DNA of 64,000 bases, taken from assembly GCA_947374865.1 (NCBI GenBank), contig CANCDR010000002.1, positions 124,001-188,000 of the forward strand. Direction: 5' to 3'. Numbering within the stretch: position 1 is the stretch's first letter; each line of letters starts with the position of its first letter. The notes below the pieces were generated by a model that worked only from the letters and a program-made list of their open reading frames with translations, was not told where the DNA came from and searched no databases. Shown piece by piece: positions 46,178 to 56,097 of this stretch. The translations under genes and the position numbers were made by a program. This DNA is from Oxalobacteraceae bacterium. Its GTDB lineage: Bacteria > Pseudomonadota > Gammaproteobacteria > Burkholderiales > Burkholderiaceae_D.

Positions 46178-47473
46178 TTAGTCCTGCACCACCGCATTCA
46201 TGGGAAAGCGCACAGTAAATGTACTGCCGCGCTGCGGTACCGAGTCGACCACCAGCGTTGCGTGATGGCGGATCAGTACATGCTTGACGATCGCTAGTCC
46301 GAGCCCGGTACCCTTGGTTTCCCGCGAGCGGCCCTTATCGACCCGATAAAAACGCTCCGTCAGACGGACAATGTGCTCTTCACTGATACCAATGCCGTTA
46401 TCGATCACCGAAAACTCAGGGCCAGCGTCCTTGAGGGACCAAACCAGCTGGATGTCACCTTTGTCCGGCGTATAGCGCACGGCATTGAGAACCAGGTTAC
46501 TAAATGCGCTGCGCAGTTCTTCTTTACCGCCACGAATATTCGGGCCGTCGATGTGCAAGTTGATGGTATGACGATGATTCGATAAGGCGCGCGCTTCGTC
46601 CAGAATCTGCTCCAGGAGCGCTGGAATGGCGATTTGTTCCGGACGCAGCGGCGTCTCAATCGATTCGAGGCGCGTGAGGGTGAGCATGTCTTCGACCAGA
46701 TTTTGCATGCGCTGACCCTGCTCGATCATCAGCTTCAGATGCCCTGCGCGCGTCGTCGGATCGAGATTGGGTTGGCCTTGGGCGATTTCGAGAAAGCCGT
46801 TGATCACCGTGAGCGGCGTGCGCAGTTCATGCGATGCGTTGGCGACAAAATCGCGTCGCATCATATCGATCCGGTCGGCGTCGGTGACGTCGTGGGTCAC
46901 CATGATCTGGCGTCTGGCCTCAAAGGGAATAATTTGCACGATCAATTTGCGTGCTTTAACTTTAAGCGTGAGCGGCACATCGTAACGCCCCAACACGATG
47001 TAGTCGATAAAGTCAGGGTTGCGTACCAGGTTGGTCACGCGCATGCCTTTGTCGCGCTGTTCATCGAGGCCAAGATGCGCGGCAGCGGCCGGGTTACACC
47101 ATTCGAGGTGTAACACATCGTCCATGATCACCACCCCATCGGGCAGTAAGCGCATGGCCTGACGAAAACGCGCTAGCCATTCGACCAGTTCGGCACGGTT
47201 TTTTTCGTCGACACGGTGAAATTTGTACAGTCTTGAAAACACTTCCGACCAGGCGCCCCAGCCATCGGGCAGGCGGGTTTTTTCAGGATGATTAAGCCAG
47301 TCAGCCAGGCTTTTGAGGTAGTGCAGCTGCATGACGACCAGCACTGTCAATACCATTACTGCAGATCCGAGCGCGACTTCCATGCCAAAGAATAACCACA
47401 GCAATCCTGACGCCAGCAGCACCATCGCCATGCGCAGACTGGCAGGAATCCAAAACAACAGAGAAGCGTTCAT
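46178..47473 (-). CDS. phoR: phosphate regulon sensor histidine kinase PhoR
   Basis: This 431-residue protein follows PhoR layout. Two N-terminal membrane helices (residues 8-48) come first, then a PAS-like domain (VVIMDDVLHLEWCNPAAAAH). The phosphoacceptor helix is DFVANASHELRTPLTVINGF, and the ATPase domain has its N-box and G-boxes (LVLNAVRYTPDKGDIQLVWS, FSVIDNGIGISEEHIVRL, TKGTGLGLAIVKHVLIRHHA). It phosphorylates PhoB when phosphate is scarce. It starts 14 nt after phoB. Confidence 0.96.
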   Translation of the reverse strand: MNASLLFWIPASLRMAMVLLASGLLWLFFGMEVALGSAVMVLTVLVVMQLHYLKSLADWLNHPEKTRLPDGWGAWSEVFSRLYKFHRVDEKNRAELVEWLARFRQAMRLLPDGVVIMDDVLHLEWCNPAAAAHLGLDEQRDKGMRVTNLVRNPDFIDYIVLGRYDVPLTLKVKARKLIVQIIPFEARRQIMVTHDVTDADRIDMMRRDFVANASHELRTPLTVINGFLEIAQGQPNLDPTTRAGHLKLMIEQGQRMQNLVEDMLTLTRLESIETPLRPEQIAIPALLEQILDEARALSNHRHTINLHIDGPNIRGGKEELRSAFSNLVLNAVRYTPDKGDIQLVWSLKDAGPEFSVIDNGIGISEEHIVRLTERFYRVDKGRSRETKGTGLGLAIVKHVLIRHHATLVVDSVPQRGSTFTVRFPMNAVVQD

Positions 47474-47487
47474 CTTACAGAGGGACT

Positions 47488-48177
47488 TTATTTTTCCGAC
47501 AACATGTAGCCTACGCTACGCACTGTCTTGATCAGGTTATCGGCTTCTTTGAGCGCCTTGCGCAGCCGCAGCACGTGCACATCGACCGTCCGCTCTTCGA
47601 TGGCGACATGATCGCCCCACACTTTATCGAGCAGCTGGTCACGAGAGAATACACGATCCTGGTGTGCCAGAAAAAATTTCAGTAATTTGAATTCAGCATG
47701 GCCGATCTCGATCCGCGCACCGTGCAGGCTGACTTCGAAGCTGACCGGATCGAGCGACACCGGTCCGGCCGTCAGGGTTGCCTGACCATGTTCGGGTAAT
47801 TTACGCCTCAGCAAGGCATTAATACGGGCCGTGAGCTCACGCGGGGAAAAGGGCTTGGTCACATAATCATCGGCGCCGTTATTAAGGCCAGCGATTTTGT
47901 CTTCTTCCATGCTTTTGGCGGTCAGCATAATCACCGGCAAGGCCGCGAACTGGCGATCGGCACGCAAGCGCGATAACAGACGTAAGCCGGACTGATCCGG
48001 CAGCATCCAGTCGAGCAGAATCAATTGCGGCATTCGGGCCTGGATTTCGTCCCAGGCATCTTGTGAGTTACTGACGATAACTGGAAGCCAGCCTGCTTCA
48101 CGCAAGGTATAGCTCACCAGTTCGGCAATGGCAGGTTCGTCTTCGACGACTAAAATACGGACTTTATCATTCGACAT
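47488..48177 (-). CDS. phoB: phosphate regulon response regulator PhoB
   Basis: This encodes 229 residues, the standard PhoB size. The receiver domain has the phosphoacceptor aspartate in LILLDWMLPDQSGLRLLSRL and the switch residues in VIMLTAKSMEEDKIAGL. The winged-helix DNA-binding domain is in the C-terminal 100 residues (HAEFKLLKFFLAHQDRVFSR, then VHVLRLRKALKEADNLIKTV). PhoB binds Pho boxes; three such sites are visible in this window. It lies 12 nt after phoU. Confidence 0.97.
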   Translation of the reverse strand: MSNDKVRILVVEDEPAIAELVSYTLREAGWLPVIVSNSQDAWDEIQARMPQLILLDWMLPDQSGLRLLSRLRADRQFAALPVIMLTAKSMEEDKIAGLNNGADDYVTKPFSPRELTARINALLRRKLPEHGQATLTAGPVSLDPVSFEVSLHGARIEIGHAEFKLLKFFLAHQDRVFSRDQLLDKVWGDHVAIEERTVDVHVLRLRKALKEADNLIKTVRSVGYMLSEK

Positions 48178-48189
48178 GAGATGGTAATA

Positions 48190-48897
48190 CTAGGGAGTTT
48201 TATCCAGAATCGTGCTCACGTAATCGCTATGACGAATATCTTTGCCTTCCACCACATACACCACATATTCGGCGATATTCTTGGCATGGTCGCCGATCCG
48301 TTCAATCGCTTTGGCGACCCACAAAGTATCAAGGGCGACAGAAATCGTGCGCGGATCTTCCATCATGAAGGTAATCACATTGCGAATGATGGAACGGAAT
48401 TCATGATCCACCAAACGGTCAAGGCCGATCAAACGAATCGCCTGATCCTTGTCGAGACGAGCAAAGGCGTCCAGTGAATCATGCAGCAAATCGGCCGCCT
48501 GCTGGGCGATCACACGTACCGTTTCAAAGTGTTTGAGTTCACCGATCAGACCGCGTTCGTGCAGGGTCTTGGAGATGCGGGCAATCTTGGCCGATTCATC
48601 GCCGATACGCTCAAGGTCAGTGATGGCCTTGATGGTCGCCATGACGGTACGTAAATCATTTGCCGCAGGCTGGCGTTTGACGATCAGGTGGCTGCAGGCG
48701 TCATCGAGTTCAATTTCAAGTTGATTGACGTTGTCGTCCGTAGCGATCACCTGGTCAGCCAGTGCTTCATTACCGGAGCGAAAACAGCTCATCGCATCGC
48801 GCAACTGGTTTTCTACCAAACCGCCCATGAGTAATACCTTGGAGCGGATCGTTTCGAGGTCGTCGTCGTATTGCTTGGATGAGTGTACGGTTTGCAT
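48190..48897 (-). CDS. phoU: phosphate transport regulator PhoU
   Basis: The protein has 235 residues from ATG 48897, with AGGA eight nt upstream; an earlier TTG is less likely. It is all helical with the two PhoU repeats and metal-binding ExxxD motifs (LIVKRQPAANDLRTVMATIK, AITDLERIGDESAKIARISK in the first; LWVAKAIERIGDHAKNIAEY in the second). PhoU couples Pst transporter state to PhoR and keeps the regulon off in high phosphate. It sits between pstB and phoB. Confidence 0.96.
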   Translation of the reverse strand: MQTVHSSKQYDDDLETIRSKVLLMGGLVENQLRDAMSCFRSGNEALADQVIATDDNVNQLEIELDDACSHLIVKRQPAANDLRTVMATIKAITDLERIGDESAKIARISKTLHERGLIGELKHFETVRVIAQQAADLLHDSLDAFARLDKDQAIRLIGLDRLVDHEFRSIIRNVITFMMEDPRTISVALDTLWVAKAIERIGDHAKNIAEYVVYVVEGKDIRHSDYVSTILDKTP

Positions 48898-48987
48898 GGT
48901 CAATTTCCTGGATCAGTCGGGGTGCAAAATAAGTCGAATCGAAGTCGAGTCGTTAGTTCTTTCTGGCGTGTATCTTGGTTTGGGGGC

Positions 48988-49764
48988 TTAGCCAAAACGC
49001 CCGGTAATGTAATCCTGTGTTTCTTTGCGTGATGGGTTCATGAAGATCTGGTCTGTTTCACCAAATTCCATCAATTCCCCCAAATACATGTAGGCGGTAA
49101 AGTCGGAACAACGCGCAGCCTGCTGCATATTATGCGTCACGATGGCAATCGTGTAGTCTTGTTTGAGTTCATGGATCAGCTCTTCGATCTTGGCGGTCGA
49201 AATTGGATCGAGCGCTGAGGTCGGTTCGTCGAGCAGCAAAATGTCCGGCTTCACCGCCACACCGCGCGCAATGCACAGACGCTGCTGCTGACCACCCGAC
49301 AAGGATAAACCGCTCTTATTGAGTTTGTCTTTCACTTCGACCCACAGTGCGGCTTTGTTGAGCGCCCACTCTACCCGTTCATCCATTTCACCTTTGGATA
49401 AATCTTCATACAGACGTACACCGAAGGCGATATTGTCATACACCGACATGGGAAACGGCGTTGGCTTTTGAAAGACCATACCGATTTTAGCGCGCAGCAT
49501 ATTCACGTCCTGACCAGGATTGAGAATATTTTGTTTGCGATACATGATCTGTCCTTCGGCCCGCTGGCCGGGATACAAGTCATACATCCGATTCATGGTA
49601 CGTAACAAGGTCGACTTACCGCAGCCGGACGGACCAATAAACGCGGTGACTTTTTTTTCATTCACACGCAGGTTGACGTCCTTGAGGCCTTGAAAGCTGC
49701 CGTAGAAAAAATTCAGCCCGATGATGTCAATGATCGGCTCGACTGCAGATGTAGAAGTTGGCAT
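48988..49764 (-). CDS. pstB: phosphate ABC transporter ATP-binding protein PstB
   Basis: The protein has 258 residues from ATG 49764; GTG two codons upstream is possible. It has Walker [21 protein letters not shown], signature [20 protein letters not shown], Walker [21 protein letters not shown] and the H-loop [20 protein letters not shown]. It powers uptake of phosphate by PstC-PstA. It lies downstream of pstA and upstream of phoU. Confidence 0.98.
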   Translation of the reverse strand: MPTSTSAVEPIIDIIGLNFFYGSFQGLKDVNLRVNEKKVTAFIGPSGCGKSTLLRTMNRMYDLYPGQRAEGQIMYRKQNILNPGQDVNMLRAKIGMVFQKPTPFPMSVYDNIAFGVRLYEDLSKGEMDERVEWALNKAALWVEVKDKLNKSGLSLSGGQQQRLCIARGVAVKPDILLLDEPTSALDPISTAKIEELIHELKQDYTIAIVTHNMQQAARCSDFTAYMYLGELMEFGETDQIFMNPSRKETQDYITGRFG

Positions 49765-49791
49765 GGTCACAGTTTGAAATTAGTTCGAAAA

Positions 49792-50652
49792 TTAGTTTTG
49801 AATTTTTTGACTGAACACACTACGCGAAAGAATATTCAAGCCCAGCACAGCAAGCGTCACCAACAAGGCACCGCCCCAGGCGAGTGACCGCCAGTTATCG
49901 TAAGGACTCATCGCAAACTGATAAATCACGACCGGTAAATTGGCCAGCGGCGCGTTCATATCGGCAGAGAAGAATTGGTTATTCAAGGCCGTAAATAAGA
50001 GTGGTGCTGTTTCGCCCGAAATGCGCGCCAAGGCCAGCAAAGCACCCGTCAAGACACCAGCCCGTACTGCACGCAAACGCACCATGGTGGCGACTTTCCA
50101 GCGCGGCGTGCCGAGTGCAAAGGCAGCCTCAAGCAGACTATTCGGTACCAGGCGCAGCATGTTATCGGTGGTGCGCACAACGACTGGCACCGCGATCAAA
50201 GACAAGGCCAGCGCGCCGGCCCAGCCAGAAAAATGCCGTACATTGGCGACATAAATCGCATACACAAACAGGCCGACCACGATCGACGGGGCCGACAACA
50301 TGATGTCGGTAACAAAGCGGGTAATTTGGGCGATCTTGCTTTGCTCGCCATATTCAGCAAGATAAATGCCCGCCAGGATACCGACCGGTGTACTGACTAA
50401 AGTCGCGCTGCCGACCATCATGATACTGCCCGCGATGGCATTCATCAGGCCACCGCCGTCACTGCCAGGCGCCGGCGTGGTTTGGGTGATCAGCGCCAGA
50501 CTGAAGGCGCCGAAGCCTTTAAGGAATAGCGTGACAAGAATCCACAGCAGGAAAAACAAGCCCACTGCCATCGCCAAAAACGACAGCGTGATACCGATAT
50601 TGTGGACCAATAAACGTTTTCGATAGACCGGATTGATGGGTGCGCGATTCAT
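49792..50652 (-). CDS. pstA: phosphate ABC transporter permease PstA
   Basis: This 286-residue protein has six membrane helices and the permease coupling motif [20 protein letters not shown], then [20 protein letters not shown]. The helix segment [20 protein letters not shown] is also typical. It forms the phosphate channel with PstC. Its start overlaps the end of pstC by 4 nt. Confidence 0.96.
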   Translation of the reverse strand: MNRAPINPVYRKRLLVHNIGITLSFLAMAVGLFFLLWILVTLFLKGFGAFSLALITQTTPAPGSDGGGLMNAIAGSIMMVGSATLVSTPVGILAGIYLAEYGEQSKIAQITRFVTDIMLSAPSIVVGLFVYAIYVANVRHFSGWAGALALSLIAVPVVVRTTDNMLRLVPNSLLEAAFALGTPRWKVATMVRLRAVRAGVLTGALLALARISGETAPLLFTALNNQFFSADMNAPLANLPVVIYQFAMSPYDNWRSLAWGGALLVTLAVLGLNILSRSVFSQKIQN

Positions 50653-51695
50653 TTCAGGCCCTCCTGGCGCGACATACTCGCCAACATGATTTTGGCAGCC
50701 GCCAGGACGATGAAGGTAATGCCAAACAGGATCAGGCCCAGTGCAAACAGGGAGGACACATGCAGCACCGATTCGGCTTCTGCAAATTCGTTGGCCAGGG
50801 TCGATGCGATACTGTTACCCGCAGCGAAGAGCGACCACGAGAGCTGATGGGCATTGCCGATCACGAAGGTCACGGCCATGGTTTCGCCAAGCGCCCTGCC
50901 CAGTCCCAGCATCACGCCGCCGACCACACCATTTTTGGTATAAGGCAGGACAATCTTGCGTACGACTTCCCATTTGGTGCAACCTAAACCATAGGCTGAT
51001 TCCTTGAGCACGGCAGGCACGACTTCAAACACATCGCGCATGACGGAAGAAATAAAGGGCACGATCATAATCGCCAAGATCAGACCGGCGGTCAAAATGC
51101 CGATGCCCATCATGGGCCCTTTAAAAAGCTGGCCAATCAAAGGCAGATGGCCTAGCGTACTTTTTAAGACAGGCTGAACCACATCGGCAAAAAAAGGCGC
51201 AAAAACAAACAGTCCCCACATGCCATAAATAATACTCGGCACACCAGCGAGTAATTCGACCGCCGTGCCCAGCGGCTGACGCAGCCAGGAAGGGCAAATC
51301 TCGGTGAGGAACAGCGCGATACCAAAACTTAAGGGGAAAGCAATCGCTAGCGCAATGAACGACGTCGACAAGGTGCCGACGATGGCGATCAAAGCGCCGT
51401 ATTCATTATTGACCGGGTCCCACTCTACACGTGTGAGAAAGCCGAAACCAAACGCCTTGAAGGCGGGGGCTGAACCAATAATGAGTGAAATAATAATAGA
51501 CATCAGCACCAGCAAAACACTGATGGCAAAAAAGAGCGTCACTTTATGAAAGAAGAAGTCCTGCAGCCGCTGCGTGCGCATACGCTTACCGAGGGCGAGG
51601 TGCTCCTGCGCCAGTAAAGTCCGATGAGCGGCATCTACGGTATCAAGGGATTCGGCGGGTAGTGGCAGAGTAATCATAGTGGCGTGATTGGGCAT
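50649..51695 (-). CDS. pstC: phosphate ABC transporter permease PstC
   Basis: The protein has 348 residues from ATG 51695 (a TTG two codons upstream is an alternative). It has six membrane helices after a longer N-terminal cytoplasmic region. Family motifs are [20 protein letters not shown] and the coupling loop [20 protein letters not shown], then [18 protein letters not shown]. It pairs with PstA. Upstream lies a strong hairpin separating it from pstS. Confidence 0.96.
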   Translation of the reverse strand: MPNHATMITLPLPAESLDTVDAAHRTLLAQEHLALGKRMRTQRLQDFFFHKVTLFFAISVLLVLMSIIISLIIGSAPAFKAFGFGFLTRVEWDPVNNEYGALIAIVGTLSTSFIALAIAFPLSFGIALFLTEICPSWLRQPLGTAVELLAGVPSIIYGMWGLFVFAPFFADVVQPVLKSTLGHLPLIGQLFKGPMMGIGILTAGLILAIMIVPFISSVMRDVFEVVPAVLKESAYGLGCTKWEVVRKIVLPYTKNGVVGGVMLGLGRALGETMAVTFVIGNAHQLSWSLFAAGNSIASTLANEFAEAESVLHVSSLFALGLILFGITFIVLAAAKIMLASMSRQEGLK

Positions 51696-51747
51696 GTTCA
51701 AGCTAAATACCGTTTAAAAACCTGATGATTCAATGAAGCTTTCGCAG

Positions 51748-51781
51748 CAAACTGCCCCTGAAAACCTCCAGGGGCAGTTTG
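51748..51781. terminator. strong hairpin between pstS and pstC
   Basis: CAAACTGCCCCTG and CAGGGGCAGTTTG form a perfect 13-bp stem with an 8-nt loop. It lies 19 nt after the pstS stop on the minus strand. No U-run follows, so it is better read as an mRNA-stabilising or partial-termination element. Such an element would explain higher PstS than PstCAB levels, a known pattern for binding-protein operons. Confidence 0.65.
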
Positions 51782-51799
51782 TCAGCAAAAATACAGCAA

Positions 51800-52840
51800 T
51801 TACATGACCGACTTACCGGATGCATCTTTAATCTGCTTCCAAGCATCTTCGATCAACTTGACCACAGGGGCTGGCATCATGACGTAATCCAGATCCTCCG
51901 CCATGGCGCCACCATTTTTGTAGGACCATGCAAAGAATTTCAAGACTTCCCGAGCTTTGGCAGCGTCAGCCTGCACCTTGTGCATTAAAATAAACGAGGC
52001 ACCCGTGATTGGCCAGCTGGCCTTACCTGGCTGATCGGTCAGAACTACACCGAAGCCTGGGGTTTTGGCCCATTCAGCACCTGCAGCAGCAGCTTTAAAA
52101 TTGATGTCGTCAGGCGTGATGAAAGCGCCTTCCTTATTTTTCAGCTGGGTATACGTCATTTTGTTTTTCTTGGCATAAGCGTACTCAACGTAGCCGATCG
52201 AATTCTTGATCCGCTGAACGTTGGCAGCAACGCCTTCGTTGCCTTTACCGCCCACGCCCAGTGGCCACTTGACCGCTGTACCAGCACCGACCGTGGTTTT
52301 GAAATTGGCGTTAACTTTGGAGAGGTAGTCGGTGAACAGGAACGATGTACCCGAACCATCCGCACGATGCAGGACCGTGATCTCTTCTGCTGGAAGTTTG
52401 ACGCCAGGGTTGAGGGCGGCGATTTCTGCAGCATTCCATTGGGTGATTTTGCCCAGATAGATATTGGCGATTACGTCACCTGTCAGTTTCATTTGACCTG
52501 GCGCGACACCGTCCAGATTCACAACAGCCACGACGCCGCCCATAATGGCCGGAAATTGGATCAGGCCTTCGGCATCCAATTCAGCCGCCGTCAAAGGCAT
52601 GTCTGAGGCACCGAAATCCACGGTTTTGGCTTTGATCTGCTTAATACCACCGCCAGAACCAATCGATTGATAGTTCAAGCCAGTATCCGTGGCTTTTTTG
52701 TAGGACTCAGCCCATTTCGAATAAATCGGATACGGGAAAGTCGCGCCAGCGCCAGTGATGTCAGCCGCTTGGACAGAAGAAAAGGCTACCGCTACACCGG
52801 CAGCCAGCACTACGGATTTGAGAATTTGATTCAGTCGCAT
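51800..52840 (-). CDS. pstS: phosphate-binding periplasmic protein PstS
   Basis: The protein has 346 residues from ATG 52840, with GGAG at suitable distance; the longer frame starts with a non-signal extension. The signal peptide is LKSVVLAAGVAVAFSSVQAA. The phosphate-binding segments are clear: ITGAGATFPYPIYSKWAESY, SIGSGGGIKQIKAKTVDFGA, then SDMPLT and HRADGSGTSFLFTDYLSK. It delivers phosphate to PstCA. A Pho box lies about 55-70 nt upstream of the start codon. Confidence 0.97.
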   Translation of the reverse strand: MRLNQILKSVVLAAGVAVAFSSVQAADITGAGATFPYPIYSKWAESYKKATDTGLNYQSIGSGGGIKQIKAKTVDFGASDMPLTAAELDAEGLIQFPAIMGGVVAVVNLDGVAPGQMKLTGDVIANIYLGKITQWNAAEIAALNPGVKLPAEEITVLHRADGSGTSFLFTDYLSKVNANFKTTVGAGTAVKWPLGVGGKGNEGVAANVQRIKNSIGYVEYAYAKKNKMTYTQLKNKEGAFITPDDINFKAAAAGAEWAKTPGFGVVLTDQPGKASWPITGASFILMHKVQADAAKAREVLKFFAWSYKNGGAMAEDLDYVMMPAPVVKLIEDAWKQIKDASGKSVM

Positions 52841-52876
52841 ATAGACTCCGTTGGTTAGCAATTAACTACACTCTCC

Positions 52877-52910
52877 ACTTTAGCGGCCAAGTATGACAGC
52901 TTTATGACCG
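52877..52910 (-). promoter_or_regulatory. Pho box and -10 of the pstS promoter
   Basis: On the minus strand CGGTCATAAAGCTGTCAT (52893-52910) contains two GTCAT repeats with an 11-bp period, matching the PhoB-site consensus. Ten nt further downstream is TAAAGT (52877-52882), a TANNNT -10. No -35 is needed in Pho promoters. This predicts PhoB activation of pstS. Confidence 0.85.
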
Positions 52911-52952
52911 ATCTAAATCTTTGTCATAAATTATCAAAATCACACTATTTTG

Positions 52953-52986
52953 AGGTCATAAACATGTCATATTAAGACCCTAGACT
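52953..52986 (+). promoter_or_regulatory. Pho box and -10 of the ppk promoter
   Basis: AGGTCATAAACATGTCAT (52953-52970) contains two GTCAT repeats 11 bp apart. After exactly 10 nt comes TAGACT (52981-52986), a TANNNT -10. The geometry is the same as at pstS, in the opposite direction within the shared 180-nt region. A further lone GTCAT lies at 52923-52927. Confidence 0.82.
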
Positions 52987-53020
52987 CTTGATATTCATCA
53001 AATTATGGTCCCTGATTACC

Positions 53021-55102
53021 ATGCTAAAAAAACCTGTATCAGTTAAAGCTTCGTCGCACAATAATAAACTGAGCTTCTTGGACCGGGATCTATCACAGCT
53101 GGCGTTTAACAAGCGTGTCTTGGCGCAGGCTGAAGACGCCAGTGTGCCTTTGCTTGAACGGCTGCGCTATCTATGTATTGTCAGCAGCAATCTGGATGAA
53201 TTTTTCGAAGTACGGATCGCCAGTCTGATGGCCAAAAATCATGACGCCGGCGGCAAGGCGTCGACCTTTGCCGACGAAATGGAAGCGACCGATCAGGAAT
53301 GCCATGCCATCGTTGAACGGCAATATGCCATCCTGAATCAGGAAATCCTGCCGCAATGTGCCAGCCACGGTATTCACCTGCTGCGTCATCAGGACCGCAC
53401 ACCGGCCCAGCGTGCCTGGGTCAAGGCCTATTTTGATCGTGAAGTACGACCCCTGCTCACGCCGATCGCGCTCGATCCGGCCCATCCCTTCCCGCAGGTG
53501 ATGAACAAGAGTCTCAACTTTATCGTTGAACTGTCGGGCAAAGACGCATTCGGTCGTGGCAGTTCAATCGCCATTATTAAAGCGCCGCGCGTTCTGCCGC
53601 GCGTGATTCAACTACCAGACAATACCAAGAGCGGCATTTCGCTGTGCCTGCTGTCGTCTGTAATCCATGCCAATATTACCGACATGTTTTCCGGCCGCGA
53701 AGTACTGTCTTACTCGCAGTTCCGGGTGACCCGCAATAGCGATCTGTGGGTCGATGAGGAAGAAGTCAAGAATCTGCGCCAGGCCCTCAAGAGTGAATTA
53801 CAGGGTCGGCAGTTTGGCGTTGCGGTGCGGCTGGAAGTGGCCAAGGGCTGTCCGGCGAATTTGTCGGATTTCTTGCTCAAGCAGTTTTCGATTCATAAAA
53901 ACCGCCTTTATCAAGTCGATGGTCCGGTTAATATGGTGCGACTTAACGAGCTGGTGGATCTCGCCAGCCAGCCAGCCTTGCGCTTTCCTTCATTTCAGCA
54001 GACGCTACCGGCAAAATTAGCGAACGAAAATATTTTTAGTGTGCTGACCAAATCGGATGTGTTACTTCACCATCCGTATCAAAGTTTCCAGCCCGTGATT
54101 GACTTCATCCGTGCCGCCGCCGATGATCCGAAAGTCGTCGCAATCAAGCAGACCATTTATCGCACCGGCATGAATTCCGACCTGATGGAAGCCCTGATCT
54201 CGGCCGCCACGCATGGCAAAGAAGTCACGGTGATCGTTGAACTGATGGCGCGTTTTGACGAAGAAGCCAATATCAATTGGGCCGATCGTCTCGAGCGGGT
54301 CGGCGCCCAGGTCGTGTATGGCATCGTCGGTCTGAAAACCCATGCCAAGCTGGCACTGGTGATCCGCCGCGATAACAAGGTGTTGCAGTACTTCGCCCAT
54401 CTCGGCACCGGCAATTACAATCCGGCTACCACGCGTTTTTATACCGACTTTGGACTGCTGACGGCCAACCGGGCCATCACACTGGAAGTCAATGAAGTCT
54501 TTATTCATCTCACCAGTCTGACCAAGCCCAAAAGGTTAACGCAGCTTTGGCTGGCGCCGTTTGCCATGCAAAAGGAATTTATTAAGGCCATTCGTAATGA
54601 AGCGCGGATTGCCCGCGCCGGCCGGCCTGCCCGCATCATCGCCAAGATGAATGCCTTAATCGATGATTCGGTGATTCAGGCCCTGTATCTGGCCTCGCAA
54701 GACGGCGTCAAGATTGATCTTATCGTGCGTGGCGCCTGCACCCTCAAACCGGGTGTACCGGGTATGTCGTCCAACATCAAGGTGCGTTCCATCGTTGGAC
54801 GTTTTCTTGAGCACAGCCGGATCTATTACTTCCGCAATGATCTTGCCCACGACGTCTACCTGGCATCGGCTGACTGGATGAACCGTAATCTGTTCCGCCG
54901 TATCGAGGTCGCTTTCCCGGTGCTCGACAAACAGCTCAAGCAGCGGGTCATCAATGAAGGTCTGAATCCCTACCTCAAAGATAACCTCAATGCCTGGGAA
55001 CTCGACGCCGACGGAACCTACACCAAACGCAAACCGCGCAGCAAACAGCCGAGCTTCGGCGCGCAGCAGTATTTGATGAACACCTTGGGTACGTCCGACT
55101 AA
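53021..55102 (+). CDS. ppk: polyphosphate kinase Ppk1
   Basis: The protein has 693 residues from ATG 53021; a TTG 33 nt earlier would sit at the predicted transcription start. It shows the PPK1 N-terminal motif SFLDRDLSQLAFNKRVLAQA, then SSNLDEFFEVRIASLM. The two catalytic histidines lie in GLKTHAKLALVIRRDN and RFLEHSRIYYFRNDL. The phosphate loop LGTGNYNPATTRFYTDFGLL is also intact. It polymerises the gamma-phosphate of ATP into inorganic polyphosphate. It is divergent from pstS and preceded by a Pho box. Confidence 0.97.
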   Translation: MLKKPVSVKASSHNNKLSFLDRDLSQLAFNKRVLAQAEDASVPLLERLRYLCIVSSNLDEFFEVRIASLMAKNHDAGGKASTFADEMEATDQECHAIVERQYAILNQEILPQCASHGIHLLRHQDRTPAQRAWVKAYFDREVRPLLTPIALDPAHPFPQVMNKSLNFIVELSGKDAFGRGSSIAIIKAPRVLPRVIQLPDNTKSGISLCLLSSVIHANITDMFSGREVLSYSQFRVTRNSDLWVDEEEVKNLRQALKSELQGRQFGVAVRLEVAKGCPANLSDFLLKQFSIHKNRLYQVDGPVNMVRLNELVDLASQPALRFPSFQQTLPAKLANENIFSVLTKSDVLLHHPYQSFQPVIDFIRAAADDPKVVAIKQTIYRTGMNSDLMEALISAATHGKEVTVIVELMARFDEEANINWADRLERVGAQVVYGIVGLKTHAKLALVIRRDNKVLQYFAHLGTGNYNPATTRFYTDFGLLTANRAITLEVNEVFIHLTSLTKPKRLTQLWLAPFAMQKEFIKAIRNEARIARAGRPARIIAKMNALIDDSVIQALYLASQDGVKIDLIVRGACTLKPGVPGMSSNIKVRSIVGRFLEHSRIYYFRNDLAHDVYLASADWMNRNLFRRIEVAFPVLDKQLKQRVINEGLNPYLKDNLNAWELDADGTYTKRKPRSKQPSFGAQQYLMNTLGTSD

Positions 55103-55121
55103 GTTAGCTTACTTATCTCGC

Positions 55122-55775
55122 TTAGCCCTTGGTGCCAAACAGCCGGTCGCCGGCGTCGCCCAGGCCCGGCATGATGTAGGCGTTTTCATTGAGGCGATCA
55201 TCGAGTGCCGCCACATACAGTTTGATATTGGGCTGCAGCTGCTGGAATGTCGCTACCCCCTCAGGCGCCGCCACCAGGGCCAGAAAAATAATTTGTTCGT
55301 CCGTCACACCGCGTTTTTTCAGGACATCGACCGCGTGCGCGGCCGAATTTCCGGTCGCGACCATCGGATCGCACAAAATAAACAGACGGGCCGACAGATC
55401 CGGCAGGCGCACCAGATATTCGACCGGCAGATGGGTTTCATGGTCACGATAGACACCAATATGGCCGACTCGGGCCGAGGGCACCAGTGCCAACAATCCG
55501 TCACACATCCCCATGCCAGCACGCAGAACCGGCACCACGGCAAGTTTTTTACCCGCGATCACCGGGGCTTGCATGGTCTGCATCGGCGTCTCGATGGTGG
55601 TCGTCGTCAGCGGTAAATCGCGCGTGACTTCATAGCCCATTAACAGCGTGATCTCGCGCAGCAGCTCGCGAAAACGGTGCGTGGAAGCCTTGATGTCACG
55701 CATGTGCGATAGCTTATGCTGGATCAGCGGATGGTCGAGGATAAATAAATTGGGAAAACGCGGATCTTGCCTCAT
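55122..55775 (-). CDS. upp: uracil phosphoribosyltransferase Upp
   Basis: The protein has 217 residues from ATG 55775; the open frame upstream runs through a dispersed repeat and is not Upp. It has the PRPP-binding motif [20 protein letters not shown] and the uracil-binding end [19 protein letters not shown], as well as [20 protein letters not shown]. It salvages uracil to UMP. It is convergent with ppk, 19 nt apart. A TACAAT -10-like hexamer upstream (55814-55819, minus strand) lies inside the repeat. Confidence 0.96.
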   Translation of the reverse strand: MRQDPRFPNLFILDHPLIQHKLSHMRDIKASTHRFRELLREITLLMGYEVTRDLPLTTTTIETPMQTMQAPVIAGKKLAVVPVLRAGMGMCDGLLALVPSARVGHIGVYRDHETHLPVEYLVRLPDLSARLFILCDPMVATGNSAAHAVDVLKKRGVTDEQIIFLALVAAPEGVATFQQLQPNIKLYVAALDDRLNENAYIMPGLGDAGDRLFGTKG

Positions 55776-55794
55776 GGTGGACGTGGCCTTAATG

Positions 55795-55875
55795 GAATCA
55801 AATGGTGTTCGAATTGTAGCGTAATCCTCCCGGGGGAAACATTCGCGCGCAGGTTTGATCCGTCGCAGGGAGTAC
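55795..55875. repeat. dispersed repeat type A, copy 1
   Basis: It shares with copy 2 (56362-56450) the blocks GGTGTTCGAATTGTAGCGTA and GCGCAGGTTTGAT, then CGCAGGGA. It lies immediately upstream of upp and carries its possible -10 hexamer on the minus strand. Confidence 0.8.
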
Positions 55876-55898
55876 GTCGGACATCTAGGACATTGATA

Positions 55899-55987
55899 AT
55901 TTTCCATTTATTACATGTTAGCCAACGAATGCATTTCGTCACAAGAGCATTGGTAAGTTGAGATGTGGATGCCCCAGATTTTCCTTT
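55899..55987. repeat. dispersed repeat type B, copy 1
   Basis: Shared blocks with copies at 56257 and 63921 are TTTTCCATT, TACATGTTAG, CGAATGCAT, GAGATGTG and AT-GTCC-like ends. It is separated from the type A copy by about 25 nt. Confidence 0.75.
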
Positions 55988-56097
55988 CCGCCCAATGTAT
56001 CTACTCACTTGAGCATAGGCATGAAGCAATTTGGATATCCGAGATTTTCCTTTTATCTTTTTGAATTTATTCTTCGCCACCTTCTTTATTGCTAACC

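Noticed and set aside
55772-56080. 102-codon minus-strand frame overlapping the upp start
   Set aside because: It is read-through of dispersed repeats A and B; upp in another frame explains the coding signal at its end.
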